DNA of 64,000 nucleotides from Cyclaneusma minus (lineage: Eukaryota > Ascomycota > Leotiomycetes > Marthamycetales > Marthamycetaceae). The position numbers and the translations under genes were made by a program. The notes under the pieces are model-generated. The model saw nothing but the letters and a program-made list of their open reading frames with translations, searched no databases and was not told the origin of the DNA. Below, piece after piece: positions 43,812-55,283 of this stretch; position 1 is the stretch's first letter, and each line of letters starts with the position of its first letter. Location of the stretch: positions 1-64,000 of the forward strand of contig JAKZHN010000035.1 in NCBI GenBank assembly GCA_037179335.1, in the 5' to 3' direction.

Positions 43812-46763
43812 TTAAAAGACAAGCGTCCCCACCAGCGGCAAGTCCTTACTCGAACTCCCCACATACAGATTATACGTCCCATTCTGCAACTTCCACTTCT
43901 GCGCCGCCACATCCCACTCACTCAGATCCCTCCTCGTCAAATCAAAGCTCACCGTCTGCGTCGCATTCACCGCAACATCGAACTTCTCAAAGCCCCGCAG
44001 CTGCTTCGGCGGCGCCCCCGGGATGCCCACATACAGCTGCGCAACCTCCTTTGCATCATAGGCACCGACGTTCGACACATCGGCAGTCACCGTCGCCAGC
44101 GTGTCCCACAGATCCACAGGGCCACCTTGCAGCGTCTCGCCGGTTGGGTAGGGCTGCACCGCTGCTCCGGACGTTTTCGATACTGCGAGGTTCGAGTAGG
44201 AGAAGGTAGTGTAGGTCAGGCCGAAACCGAACTCGTAGCGTGGTGTGATGTTTTTCTGCTCAAAGTACTTGTAGTCGATGTACACGCCCTCGGTGAAGTC
44301 GCTCTGTGGGAAGTAGGCGTATTCGCCCTCGGGCAAGTCGGGGCCGTAGAGATGGCCGTAGTCACTCTCATTTTTGGGAACGGTGTAGGGCATCTTGCCG
44401 CTAGGTGACACGTCGCCGTATAGAATCTGTGTCAGCGCTCGTCCCGTGTCTTGACCTGGGAGGCCGGCGAAGATGATGCCTGTGACATTAGGATGATCGA
44501 CGAACTGGTCGACGAGACGTGGGCCGGCGTTGTGGATCACTACGATGGTGTTGGCACATTGGTCTGCGATGTTATTGACGAGCGCATCAGAATAGTCGTC
44601 GCGGAGTGCAACTCGGTCCCATCCCTCGCTAGCAATGGCGTTGATCACGACGATACACGCTTCGCTGTTGGCATCGACTGACGCCGTCGCATTGGTGTTC
44701 ACAAAATCCCAGTATAGCGTCGTTTGGTCTTCCCAAGCGCGCTGCTGCAAGGCATCGAAGGGGGCTGCGATGTAGGCCGGAGCGTTAGAACCGGAACCAC
44801 CACCGGACACGAGCGTGCCGTTGGGGGCGATGACAGGGAGCTCGACCCCGGTGTAATTGCCGGTCATTAGTACGTCTGCTATATCGCCGGGGATCGATTG
44901 GTATCCGAATTGCCACATGTAGGGATCGGATTCATACGGACCATATGTGGTAGGAGCGGTGGCGGAGTAGCCATAAACGGAGAGCAGCTTGGGCGATTTG
45001 AGAGGAAGCGCATTGTTCGTGTTTTTAACTAGGACGTGGCCCTCGATTGCGCCTCTGTCGAAAGGTTAGCTAAAATTCTCTCGTGTTGCTCGCAGTCCAG
45101 AGGGTCGAGTCTCCTCGGATGATTGGGATTGCGATCCTTGACTTTTGCAAATTTGCTCGAGAAGATAGGGGCAAGGTGTTAGCGTCAAAAAAAAACAACA
45201 CTTACTGGAGCAGAGTATCCTTTCCTGCCGCCTCATATCCAATCACAGGGGTGTGAGGCGCAAAGATGTCATACGGCATACCGAAACCCGGCTCATCAAA
45301 GTCTCCAGAGTCCTGTCCCAACTGGTACCAAGTTGCGATGATTCTACCTCACTCGTCAGCAATTCTCCTCTCAGACCTTCCACAACAAGCCATATGGGCC
45401 CAAAAGCTGTTCCAACATACCTGGTAGCCATGTCATCAAGCCTGCTCTCTGGGACTGTGCCATTCGCAATAGCAATAGTCATATTGCCCTCCCAGAACCC
45501 TGCCGCATTGGGCATAGCCATATCCAGTCCAGCAAGAGCACTTGCTACACCTGAGTGTTGTCCCCCCCAATCCGAGACAACGAAGCCTTGGAAGCCAAGT
45601 TCTTCTTTTAGGATGCCGTTGAGCACTTTGCTATTTGCGCAGGCGTAGGAGTTGTTGACTCGATTGTATGAACACCTAATATGCCGTTTAGCCGTTTGGG
45701 TTATTTGGGTTTGGACTTAGATGGTTCCGACGGCTGACTCACATGATATTGCCAGTGCCAGCATGGATGGCGTCGACAAAAGGCCAAAGGTATAGTTCGT
45801 GCAGAGTCTTGTCGTCGACGTTGGAGGAGACCGATTGGATGACTGGTGTTGTGGTTGTTGGGTTGCGGTTGGTTTCTTGTTCATATGCAATGAAGTGCTG
45901 TGGTGCTCATTAGTATAAGTGAGAATAGCGTCGACTTCTGAGAGTCTTACCTTTGTACTGGCAATGACACCCCTATCTTGCATTCCTGCCACAGACTCGG
46001 CTCCCAGAATTCCGCAAAGATAAGGGTCGCTGCTGAAACCTAAAGACATCTTGGTCAAATGGCGTGCGATATGAGAGAGAAGATGGTCCTTTACCTTCCC
46101 ACATTCGTCCGTTCAGTGCCATACGTCCCAAAGGTGAAAGTACCGGTCCCAAAGCCATATTCACACCTTTATTCTTGAACTCCCCGGCCATATGGTAAGC
46201 TCGCTGGTATGTCAAGTTCTTGTTCCAACTATAGAGTTGTTAAGTTGAGTCAAACACAGGTCATATAGAGAACGCATACCTTGCGCCGGCATGAATACCA
46301 CTCGGCCAGCTGCTGACATAGTCTGTAGCTCGGAGACCATTCCCGGCATCACTTAAACACAGACCCGGAAAACCCACACGAGGAAGGGCAGCTATGAGTC
46401 CAGAGCAACCGTTTTCAGTATTTGTGACGCCGAATGTGAGGTTGTTCTTGCTTCTGTTAGCCACTTGCTTGGGTGTGCGGGATTGGCAGATCCAACCTTT
46501 TCCTCTAAAGTCATCTGCGCGACCATTGCTGCAGCTTTGGAGTATGCTGCTGCCCAAGTACCCGTGCCATTCGCGATTGCTTCACTCTCGTCAGCAACTG
46601 TCATCTGCCGGCTTGTAGACTAAGGAAAGGTTCTCAACTCACGGGGGTCGAGAGGAGGCGATTGTCCATAAAAATATGTATCGCTGGTAATGACGGAAGA
46701 ATTTTGAGCATTGGCAAGCCCAATTGAGGCCACAATAGCCGTTGCTATCGAGAGAGACTTCAT
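43812..46763 (-). CDS. Secreted GH3 beta-glucosidase, 9 exons
   Basis: Exons 46763-46643, 46597-46497, 46446-46280, 46228-46095, 46039-45951, 45897-45743, 45675-45421, 45343-45206 and 45054-43812 give 800 aa. A signal peptide ('SIATAIVASIGLANA') precedes the GH3 catalytic barrel with 'MTLEEK', 'GLCLSDAGNGLRATD', 'GVNMALGPVLSPLGR', 'NIMCSYNRVNNSYAC' and the nucleophile Asp in 'GFVVSDWGGQHSG'. The second domain has 'VIHNAGPRLVDQF' and 'IIFAGLPGQDTG'. A fibronectin III-like C-terminus ('EVAQLYVGIPGAPPKQLRGFEKF') follows. It should release glucose from cellobiose or other beta-glucosides outside the cell; many N-glycosylation sites are seen. Intron 2 has an unusual GTTGGA donor; the intron is otherwise supported by frame. 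Compared with relatives, the usual Val after 'EEK' is missing at that joint. Confidence 0.92.
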
Positions 46764-48966
46764 CGTGAATCGGTTTTCAGCCAGAACACTGAAATTGAAG
46801 TATGGGCAAAAGCTTGACGACTTTCTGCAGCTCCCAAAAAGCTACGATAACCTCGGGGAAGCTCCATCTCTTATAGTCCTGTCGATCAACAATTTCTTCG
46901 GCATACCTGCCATCTCAGCGGCTCAGCCTTGTTTACTTAGTCTCCGTTTCCCCTCTTCCAGTCACACGCTCTGCCCACCTCTTTTTCTCCAACGGCAAAA
47001 GCCATTGACCATTCGCAAGCTAGGTGAAAAACAGCTAGAGAGGAGGGTACCGGGAATTGGGAACGGTCAATCGACCGCAGGGTTGTACACGGATATGCCT
47101 CGTTAGAGAGATGACAGCTAAGGAAAAGCGCATCTCGAGGACCGTGAGAACGGACGGTGTAGCCGGGGCCCATGGCAATATGGGATGTCTCCTAACGGAG
47201 AGTGTCCGTTCCCCACCATACCCCGTACCCCAGATGTCGCTGATAGGCTCCCTTCGGGCTGGTTCCTGGGGGTGGGCTCCGAATGACGTAGACTTGGACG
47301 GTGAGCCGGGGTGGCCTGCTTGAGAATCCAGGCTGAGAAAATACATATGGGTTTACTCGACATAGGAAAAGACGCCAAGAGAATAAACGAGGAGAATCAG
47401 AGACACCAGGTGATGAGGTAGCTCGTGACCTCGGACAAACCCAATGCCTGTCTGACTACAGGGGGCTGACATGAGAAAATGAAATCCATAACAAGAAATC
47501 GAATTCCGAGACTCGAACTGATACTGGATGTTCAGAGTCTCCATTGGTAGAAGATAACAAAATTAGAATCAGATGAACTCACCGTATGTAGCGACACTTC
47601 CCAGCAACACTTGAACACAGTTAGCAGGAAGCTAATGCGCCGTTGCGCGACCGCCGACGTTGGCATGGAAAAGCACGCTTGTCATGGCAAAGACGTTGCA
47701 GGAGTGGGTTTGTGGGGATAATGATTCTCCCCGCCAATTCTAGGCCGTTCCAGCTGCAGCTTGCAGTAGTTCTTCAGACCCAAGGCCATGGCTCGGTCTT
47801 GGAAATACGGGGGTTCACCCCATGGGGAATGTCAACGTGCGGGGAAACTCGCAACGATATCCCAGCGGCCAAGGAACCACAGATTTCGCATCGCAAAGCG
47901 TCGGAGATTCGAACCGTTTCCCTTTCGCTTTTTGAGGCCCACGGAGACTGGATAGATGTCATACTATGATATTTTATGTCTGGGTCTTCGCTGCTCATGC
48001 AAAAAAGTCCCTGTGTAAATCATTGAACAGATCTGTCAAAGTCAACAATCGGCTACATGTAACAGGCGGCGTCCATACCGAGGAACATATCAGGATTGAC
48101 TGAATCTCCAGGGTTATCCCCGTGCACCATCCCGGTAAGCGTTTACCAAGTCGTCGTTCCGTCGGAGCAACTTTCAACATGAAGTGTAAAACGACGGACT
48201 TTGTCCCTGTATGGAAATGACGATATACCCTGGATTTGGAACCATGGTTGAAAATGAGCCTTGAATCCACAAAACGGCGCTTTGTCGGCGAGATCAGGGG
48301 GGGGGGGGGGGTTATATAGCTGGGATGAATGGACGAGTACGACAAGACTCGGGTTATTGCTCACCAACATTGAACAGAAATGTAGGTATTCTTGGCCCTA
48401 GGTCATGGGTACATGTAGCCACATGTATTCGGGCATAAATACCACGAGGATCCGAGGCTGTCAGCCCACCGCGGGGCAAGCGCCGACCCAGTAATTGCCA
48501 TGCGGTCTAAGCGATGACCCGTTGTGGGGTCCCCACATGTGAATTCGGACTTACAGTCTGAGAGCGGCCTTAGTGTAGGTACTCATCTGGAGAACGTCTT
48601 GGATCGTTGTACTGTGACCACCACAGTCGTAAGATGGCGAAGCCGTGGCTGACTGTCCCCACTGTAGTGAAATGGTTCGACTATGTTTCCCTGTCCAACT
48701 TGCCGAACCCCGATTCTAGAGCTCGTGAACCGGAAAGTGCTTTTTACATGTATTCTGTAGAAGTTGATGCATGTGATACATTAGCGAGCCCTTGGTGACA
48801 AACTTGCTCGGTTGAATTGAAGTAACCAACAGTTTCTCCAAATAGGCCAACTTCCTTCAATGCTGGACGAACTTGGACTCTCCACGAAGAACATAGCCGC
48901 TCCCCACAAGGAGACAGGCCAAGGAAATGGTAAGTAACTAAGCCCAAAGATCTTGATTTGTATATG
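46764..48966. other. 2.2-kb gene-free stretch
   Basis: No supported gene. It holds a run of 15 G (48297-48311), a degenerate tRNA-Gln-like fragment around 47500-47550 on the minus strand, and a B-box-like 'GGTTCGAATC' near 47907-47916 (minus strand) without a tRNA fold. A CGG/GTCC-rich area lies at 47130-47320. Confidence 0.5.
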
Positions 48967-50973
48967 TCACAATTTTGCCAGCCCAGTCTCAAGTTTCTCC
49001 CAGTCCTCCTTGGTGAACGGAACATACCTGTCTCCTCGTGGCGGGATCCACAGAAACACGTCGTCTTTCCCATCCACAAACTTCGTCCCGACCAGTCCCG
49101 GATCCACACCTTCTTCCTGCAGAGGGACCTTGTTCGGCTTGTGATTATCCAACCGACTCTCCTTTTCGCTCAAACGTACAAACTGCGGCACTGCATATTT
49201 TGGGAGATGTGCGTGGGCATGTTCCAACATGGCATTGAAATCAAATGTCGACCGAGCCTCCGGCTTGATGGACAAGGCAACACAGCCTGCTCTTCCATCA
49301 TGCTTCGGCACCAAGACTCCGTAGACATTTGCATGTGCTACACCGGGATAGCGACCAAGTACCTCGGAAACTTCAGCCGTAGACACGTTCTCGGACTTCC
49401 ATCGGAAGGTATCGCCGAGCCGATCGATGAAGAACCAGCGGCCCTCGTTGTCACGCCGCAGAGCGTCTCCGGTCCGGTAGTACAAATCTCCTTTCTTGAA
49501 GACGTCGCGCATGAACTGCTTCTGTGTCGCTTCCTCATTGTTGAAATATCCAGGAAAATCTTTCTCGCTGTTGATCCTGACCAAAATTTCGCCGCCAACG
49601 TTGTAGTCGTTTCTCTTCGCAAAGCCTGTTTTTCGATCTCGCCAGATATCCCCAGTATTGGGATCATGGGCTACTGGAACGTAAAGATGATGGAAGAATG
49701 TTCTCATGATTAGGCCATGATGACCTACACAAGCTGCGGTAAAATCGTTCTTGCTGTGGTTGACAAGGCCGAGCATCCCCTCCGAAGAGCTGAAGAATTC
49801 CACGATTTCACCAATATCGAATTGTTCCTTGCATTGATGCCAGACATCAGGTCTGAGCCCATTTCCATACATGCCTCGAAGTCGGGGATGATTACGCTCC
49901 AGAGGGTGTGGAGGCGCATTCAGAAGATACCGGGCTACTTCGCCCACATACACAAAGAAAGTAGCCTGGGAATCGTGTATGTCTGACCAGAAGTTGGAGA
50001 CGGAGAATCGTTTCGCAATAGCTACTTGAAGGCCACTCATCATCGTGGCCATAGTCAGCATCCCGCCAGTTGCATGAAACATCGGCATGCAGATATAGAA
50101 GCGATCACCATCCGGACCTGCTTTCATGTCTAACGGTGGCTTGCCAGTGAACCCCGCCCCCCAAAAGCGCAGAAGAGGGAAATTTGTTGCCTTTGGGAGG
50201 CCAGTACTACCGCTGATGGAATCAATCATAATATTAGTAAGTAACCAAACTAGTACTTCACTTGACTTACCTCGTGTAGAGCAGGGCAGACGAAGACTGG
50301 AGACTGAGGTTCCCACGATACTCATCTCCAGGTTCGACTGCTGGCAAAGCATTGACATGACTCTTCATAGAATCGTCGAGAACGCTGATTTGTATCATCA
50401 AGTCTCTCTCAATCGCCTCTCTCGACAGCTCGATCCTGGCCAGACATTTTTCATCCCCGTCCACGATCAAAAACTTGGCGTCGGAAAGTTTTAGGCAGTG
50501 GAACAGGGGCCCAGCTTTAAGGTTGACGTTGATCATTGCTGGGATACAGCCAATCGACCACAATGCGAGCCAGATGAAGATGAATTCGGCGGAGTTCTCC
50601 AGGTACAAAGCAACAGTATCGCCCGGCTTGGTGCCGTGAGACAGAAGCCATTGGGCATACTGAGCAGCATGGTCATGAACCTCGCTCCAGGAATAGCAGC
50701 TCCCGCGAGTCCAGATACAAGGAGAATTCCCGTACTTGCTGACGAGGTCGCAGAAGGGGTACCATAGCGACAGACGACCAGCCTTGGCTACGGATGAAGT
50801 TCAGCTGGGTACTCTTGAGGTGACTTGGGAAAGCGGTGATGACCTTGTTTGGTGTAATGTTTGACAGCAGCTCTTCGACGCAGGATGAGCGAGGCCTCGT
50901 GGCTCAGCTGGTACTGGCCGTTCAGATAGGCAGCGGCAGCAAGGGTGGCTCCAACAGCTGCTACGGCAGCCAT
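48967..50973 (-). CDS. FAT1: FAT1-type very-long-chain acyl-CoA synthetase
   Basis: Three exons (50973-50844, 50787-50271, 50212-48967) give 630 aa. The enzyme activates very long-chain fatty acids, and in yeast also takes part in uptake. An N-terminal hydrophobic stretch 'MAAVAAVGATLAAAAYLNG' is followed by 'GDTVALYLENSAEFIF', the AMP-binding P-loop 'YTSGSTGLPK' (Ser replaces the usual Thr; the codon pair is split by intron 2), 'YICMPMFHATGG', 'EFFSSSEG', 'YYRTGDALRRDNEG', the FATP-type 'DRLGDTFRWKSENVSTAEV' and the C-terminal 'ETGLAKL'. Intron 1 has a weak GTCATC donor but gives an in-frame join; intron 2 is canonical. Confidence 0.93.
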
Positions 50974-51985
50974 TGCTTTCGACGTGAGGGTACAATGAGA
51001 GGTACAGGTATGTATCTTGACGAAGATCCGAATTCAGAGTTGAAGTGAAAAATCATACCTTTGTAGACGAAAGGCTATTGTGTTGGTTGGTCGATGTTTT
51101 CCCCAAACGGCATCGCGCAAGACCGGGAGAAGCGGCGTAGTAGAAATTGACAACAAATATTCGTAATAATAAAATGCAATGGGCCATACTGGACGCCGTT
51201 GGCTGGCCCTACTTGTGGCCGTTGCCAACGCTGTCTAGGCGGAAGAACAAGTTTCGCATAGATGAAACGTCATTTCGCATTGGAGATAAGCCCACTTGGG
51301 CGGCTGGCGGCTGCGCTTCTTGTGGGGAGGATATATCTGCCGCATTCCCGGTTATTGGCTGACGAAATATGAAGCCTGGCGTTGATGTAAAGTTGAAGAA
51401 GGAGTGGGAACAAGTGAAGCTCAAAGATTGTTGGTCGTGGTCCTGTGGTCCGCGGAAGCGCGTACATACCTGAGCTGATAGATGCCCGACTGTGGCGCAG
51501 ACAGAGGTGGCGCGCGTGAAATACATCGAGTAGAGGCTGTGGCTTGTGCCTTACTCGTAATTTCACCCACTTCGCCCCCCTATGGGACGCGATAGCCAAT
51601 AAACATCCACCGACCCTGCGCCCGAGTCCTCACCTCCCATCTCTGCACAACGTCAATGGTGTTGAGACGACAATAGCGAATATCTCCCTCAACCGTCGCA
51701 CATTCGCTTCGGACCGCAATCAAGCGACGGTGCATCTCTTGCCCGCTCTCCCGGCGCATAACGGCACGGCCCTTCCATCCACCCCTGACTCCTTTGAGCA
51801 GCCCGTCCCTGAAGATACTGCATAGTAGACTGCAGCGACTTGCGACACCGTCTCCGCCGTACCTGACCTACCTACCTTACGTGAAAGCCCTCGATACCAT
51901 CAGCTCTGTCCCGCGGGCCATCCTCCCGTGCCGTGCCGTACAATTCGTCTCAAATCTCCTCAACCGCCAAGACCATCCATTCACC
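50974..51985. promoter_or_regulatory. Divergent spacer, FAT1 / small secreted protein
   Basis: 1 kb between divergent starts; frames of 60-110 codons overlap on both strands with no motif, so I treat them as chance. Confidence 0.45.
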
Positions 51986-52327
51986 ATGCATATAAACGCC
52001 CTCTTCCCGCTACCTCTCCTCCTCTCTCTCCTCGCTTTCGTCTCCTACGCCTCAGCTCAAATCGCCGCCGGCGGTGGCGCACAGGGTACAACAGCCGCGA
52101 CGCAAATGGACACCACTACCTGGGCCGGCAGTCTCTACACATCCGGCGGCACCACCTCGGCCACCTGGATCCTCTATACTCAGACTTTTGCAAGCACGGC
52201 GCTGGGCAGCTGGGCCTACGAGACTACGAGTACCGGAACTATTGGCCTAGGCACGCTGGAGGGCACTGCTGGGGTAACGCAGACTAAGAGGGCTATTTAC
52301 GCGCGCGAGACTCCACCTCCCATGTGA
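51986..52327 (+). CDS. Small secreted protein
   Basis: 113 aa from ATG 51986 (tcaccATG), single exon. A strong signal peptide 'ALFPLPLLLSLLAFVSYASA' is followed by a Thr/Ser/Gly-rich segment ('GTTAATQMDTTTWAGSLYTSG', 'TWILYTQTFAS') and a short basic end 'TQTKRAIYARETPPPM'. It lacks cysteines, unlike classic effectors. The T-W-x-x-x-x-Y-T pattern recalls short fungal wall proteins. No GPI site is evident. Function unknown; the frame extends upstream to 51794 without signal-peptide character, which decided the start. Confidence 0.65.
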   Translation: MHINALFPLPLLLSLLAFVSYASAQIAAGGGAQGTTAATQMDTTTWAGSLYTSGGTTSATWILYTQTFASTALGSWAYETTSTGTIGLGTLEGTAGVTQTKRAIYARETPPPM

Positions 52328-52854
52328 GAGGAGATGGAAGCTTAGGGCAGGAAAGTTGTGGTGGATTTTGTTTCCGCGAGATGACATGGATACCATATGG
52401 GAGGACAGCAGTCTTGTGTGATGAGGAATGATGAGGAGGAGCAGCGGATCTGCATATGCATTGGGCGTTCACCGGTTGTCACTTTGAAGCCAGACTCCCG
52501 GGTTCTGTTTGACAGGAGTCTGTGAGAGTTGTGGGGGAGTCGGAGCATGAGCATTTACAACGACAGGATGGGCATCGCTGCCACCAAGGAGCGCTTGTTT
52601 GATACTTGCATTGATTTTTCCCAGCACAGAGCGAACGAAACACTTGCGCCTGTGGGTTGGCCGTTGCAGAGCGCCTTTTGTACATTGCCAGTTATGGGTA
52701 GGCGTCGTCAGCATCACTGTTCTGTGGATATGTTGTGGAATAAACAAGTGGAATAGAAACGCTATCAAACTATCTACCGAGAGTACAGAGCAAAGATACA
52801 AGAGCCTGGGCCTGGATAGCCCTAGACATGGATCTACTACTCAGCATCACGTCC

Positions 52855-53279
52855 TAGGCATCACTTGATATCAATCCCACGCCTTAATCTCCGATACCTC
52901 AAGCAATGGTGGCGGCAGCAGCAGCAGCAACCACCTAGTAAACCACTCTATACCCTGCGCCTGCGCCCTCCCCGCCTCTTTATTTCTAATCTGTTCCCCG
53001 ACTCAGCCCTAATATCAGACCTATGCATAGCCTCCTTATACCTTGGCCTCACTCCACCCCCGGCCGCCTTTAGGCTCCTTCTATCCTAAATTCCTTACCC
53101 AAAATCCATAGCCCCCAATAACCATACCCAACGTTCCACATTCCCCGCCTCAAAACCCTCGGAAATCCTTATCCTGCTCGGATGCGCCGTATATCCTACC
53201 CACCTAATTCGCTTCAGCCTTCATGACTTAGCAGAATGGTGTAGCACCCTAGCAATAGTCTGCTGCGCCAATTTTTAAC
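52855..53279 (-). pseudogene. Decayed copy of the dienelactone hydrolase 3' end
   Basis: This block aligns base for base, with many substitutions and small gaps, to 53727-54160, which covers the 3' flank and last third of the intact DLH gene. Shared stretches include 'catcactt.atatcaat.ccacgcc', 'ctagtaaaccactc', 'ccctgcgcctgcgc', 'ctgctcggatgcgccgt' and 'agcaatag.ctgc'. The copy has several stops and no start. Changes are mixed transversions and transitions, not the pure C-to-T pattern of RIP. Confidence 0.85.
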
Positions 53280-53383
53280 GAGGAAGTAAAGGAGGAAGAC
53301 CCCAAAGCCCACAGAAAAAAAATCTGAGATAGCAAGCACAGGAAAAAATTGCAAAAGATTAATGAACGGGGGTGTTTCCTTTA

Positions 53384-53466
53384 GATCCATCTGGGGCTCG
53401 AACCCAGAACCTCTTGATATCTGATTTTACTCGTAGTCAAGCACTCTACCATTGAGCCAATGGACC
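53384..53466 (-). tRNA. tRNA-Arg(ACG) with 12-nt intron
   Basis: The minus strand folds as a tRNA. The acceptor pairs GGTCCAT with ATGGATC (one G-U), the D-arm is GCTC/GAGT around AATGGTA, the anticodon stem is CTTGA/TCAAG and the T-arm is CTGGG-TTCGAGC-CCCAG. The loop begins CTACGA, giving anticodon ACG. A 12-nt intron (53430-53419, GTAAAATCAGAT) sits at the standard place, one base after the anticodon. Mature length is 72 with the discriminator U. It decodes CGU and, after A-to-I editing, CGC and CGA. Confidence 0.92.
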
Positions 53467-53779
53467 CCGATTTGTCGATGTCCTTGGTGTGAAAATTTGG
53501 GTTAAAAAGTAAAACAACCGAATCAATGAAATCACTCGCATAATTGGAATCGATGGAAATCGATGGAAATGCGGTACGTGGACCATTTCTTACGGGCCAG
53601 GCAGCCAGGGACATGAAGAGTTCGTTCTATCGGGCGGATGTTTATGTTCCAAGCACTACCTACAGAGCAGAGATACGAGAGCTAGCGCCCGGTGCTTCCA
53701 AACGTAAATTATCCCAACATCAGGTCCCAGACATCACTTAATATCAATTCCACGCCGTACCTACTCTCCAATAACTACC

Positions 53780-54725
53780 TCAAGCAGCAGCAGCAAACCA
53801 CTTAGTAAACCACTCCACACCCTGCGCCTGCGCTCTCCCCGCCTCGTTCTCCAATTTATTCCCCGGATCAGCCCTAATAGCAAACCCATGAGTAGCTCCC
53901 TCATAAACCACACACTCATGCCTCCCCCCACCCTTCTTTATTAGTATCTCCTCTGCTCTCCTCACATCCGCAATCCCAAAGCCAAAATCCACATCCCCAA
54001 TCGCCACACTCAATGGACACTTGACCATTTCATAGTCCTCTGGAATCCGCATCTTGCTCGGATGCGCCGTGTATGCTACATCAATCAGCTTTTCGCCAGC
54101 AGGTTCGTGGCTTAGCAAGATTGTGTAGCGGCCGCCCCAGCAATAGCCTGCGGCGCCGATTTTGAGCATGGAGGTGGAGGGGGAAGAGCGGAGGGCGCGG
54201 AAGAACGAGGTTATGCGGGGCGTGACAGTGGATTCGGAGTTGGTGAGTTGGAAGGGGAGGAAGCCGATGAGGGCTTGGATAGTATAGAAGGGTTTAAGGA
54301 GGATGGTGGTGGTCCAGCTGGCGGGTTCGAGGACGGTGTGGAGGGCTTTCATTACGTAGGGTTTGCATGGACGGCCTGTTCATTGATTCGAGAGAATTAG
54401 TAACGACTCGCTTGTACATGTGAGACTTGCGGAACGGCGAAGGGAAAGACGGGGTTTGCATCCAACGGTGGAAGTGAAACGGACCGTTTTGGAAATCGGG
54501 GAGGTAGACTAGGAAACCGCCATCTTTGGCGAAGGAATCGGCTAGTATGCGGCCATTGGAGAGCTTCCAGCCGAAGATGTCAGGGATGATGACGATGAGG
54601 CCTTTTGGCTCGCCAGCAGGACGCGCAATGTAGGTTGGGAGGCCGTGGATTATGTCTTCGGTGCCGGTGGGGATGGATGTTTTGATGGAGCCGGAGAGGC
54701 AGTCTTTGCAGAATCCTGTGGCCAT
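53780..54725 (-). CDS. Dienelactone hydrolase family protein
   Basis: Two exons (54725-54485, 54375-53780) give 278 aa. It has an alpha/beta hydrolase fold with the DLH triad: Cys in 'GAAGYCWGGRY', Asp in 'VAIGDVDFGFG' and His in 'EGATHGFAIRADP'. The N-terminus 'CKDCLSGSI' to 'TYIARPAGEPKGLIVIIPDIFGW' is that of fungal DLH proteins (yeast Aim2 class). A 109-bp intron with a GTCCGT donor joins 'YLPDFQN' to 'GRPCKPYVM'. It may hydrolyse lactone intermediates in aromatic degradation or act on unknown esters. A broken copy of its 3' end lies 0.9 kb downstream, across the tRNA-Arg. Confidence 0.9.
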
Positions 54726-55283
54726 GGTGAGCAGTAAGTGAGTACTAGTTTGTGACTGGTAGTAGTAACAATTCAGCTGGTCTGGTTAGTGTGTAGAGCA
54801 AAGCAGGCCTTGCCAGTATTTCTGCGGTTGCGAAGACGATACTTATACTTCATAGGCCTTATCTAGACTTGTCCATTGCTGGAGCCTACCTATACGACCA
54901 GTAGGCGGAAGCCAGAAGGCCATGTTGGCGTCGTTGAGCCAATCCGGATAGCAGGCTTAGAAAGTGTGGGAACTCATTCTCCCGCGCGCGGTATGTGGCA
55001 TCAATGTTTGGGTGTGGTGAAGTGGAACTCCGCTTCCTCAGCCCTGTGGCCGGAGAGTTGGATGTCCCGTATCGGGGTCGTCGGCTACCGAGTATCCGAT
55101 GACGAATTTCTTGTTCAATCTTCAGCCACCAATTGAAGCCCATCAGCCGTCAATTTGAAGTGAGAAGCGTTGCAGTTGGTGCTCGAAGTACGGAATACAG
55201 ATATCCAAATCGATTGACCTGGATACTCGAGTCGTGCAATTACCGTCCTGTATGCCGGTGTCAAAATCTCGAGAAGTACAACA
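54726..55283. promoter_or_regulatory. Divergent promoter region, DLH / fRMsr
   Basis: 558 bp between divergent starts; motif-free short frames only. Confidence 0.5.

Noticed and set aside
47490..47560. tRNA-Gln-like sequence on the minus strand (CTCTGAA loop, TTCGAGT)
   Set aside because: Anticodon and T stems do not pair and no acceptor stem is found; at most a relic.
47880..47950. B-box-like GGTTCGAATC on the minus strand
   Set aside because: No tRNA cloverleaf, no matched A-box; likely chance.
51209..51599. Overlapping 105- and 109-codon minus frames upstream of FAT1
   Set aside because: No motif, no splice pattern, in a promoter spacer.
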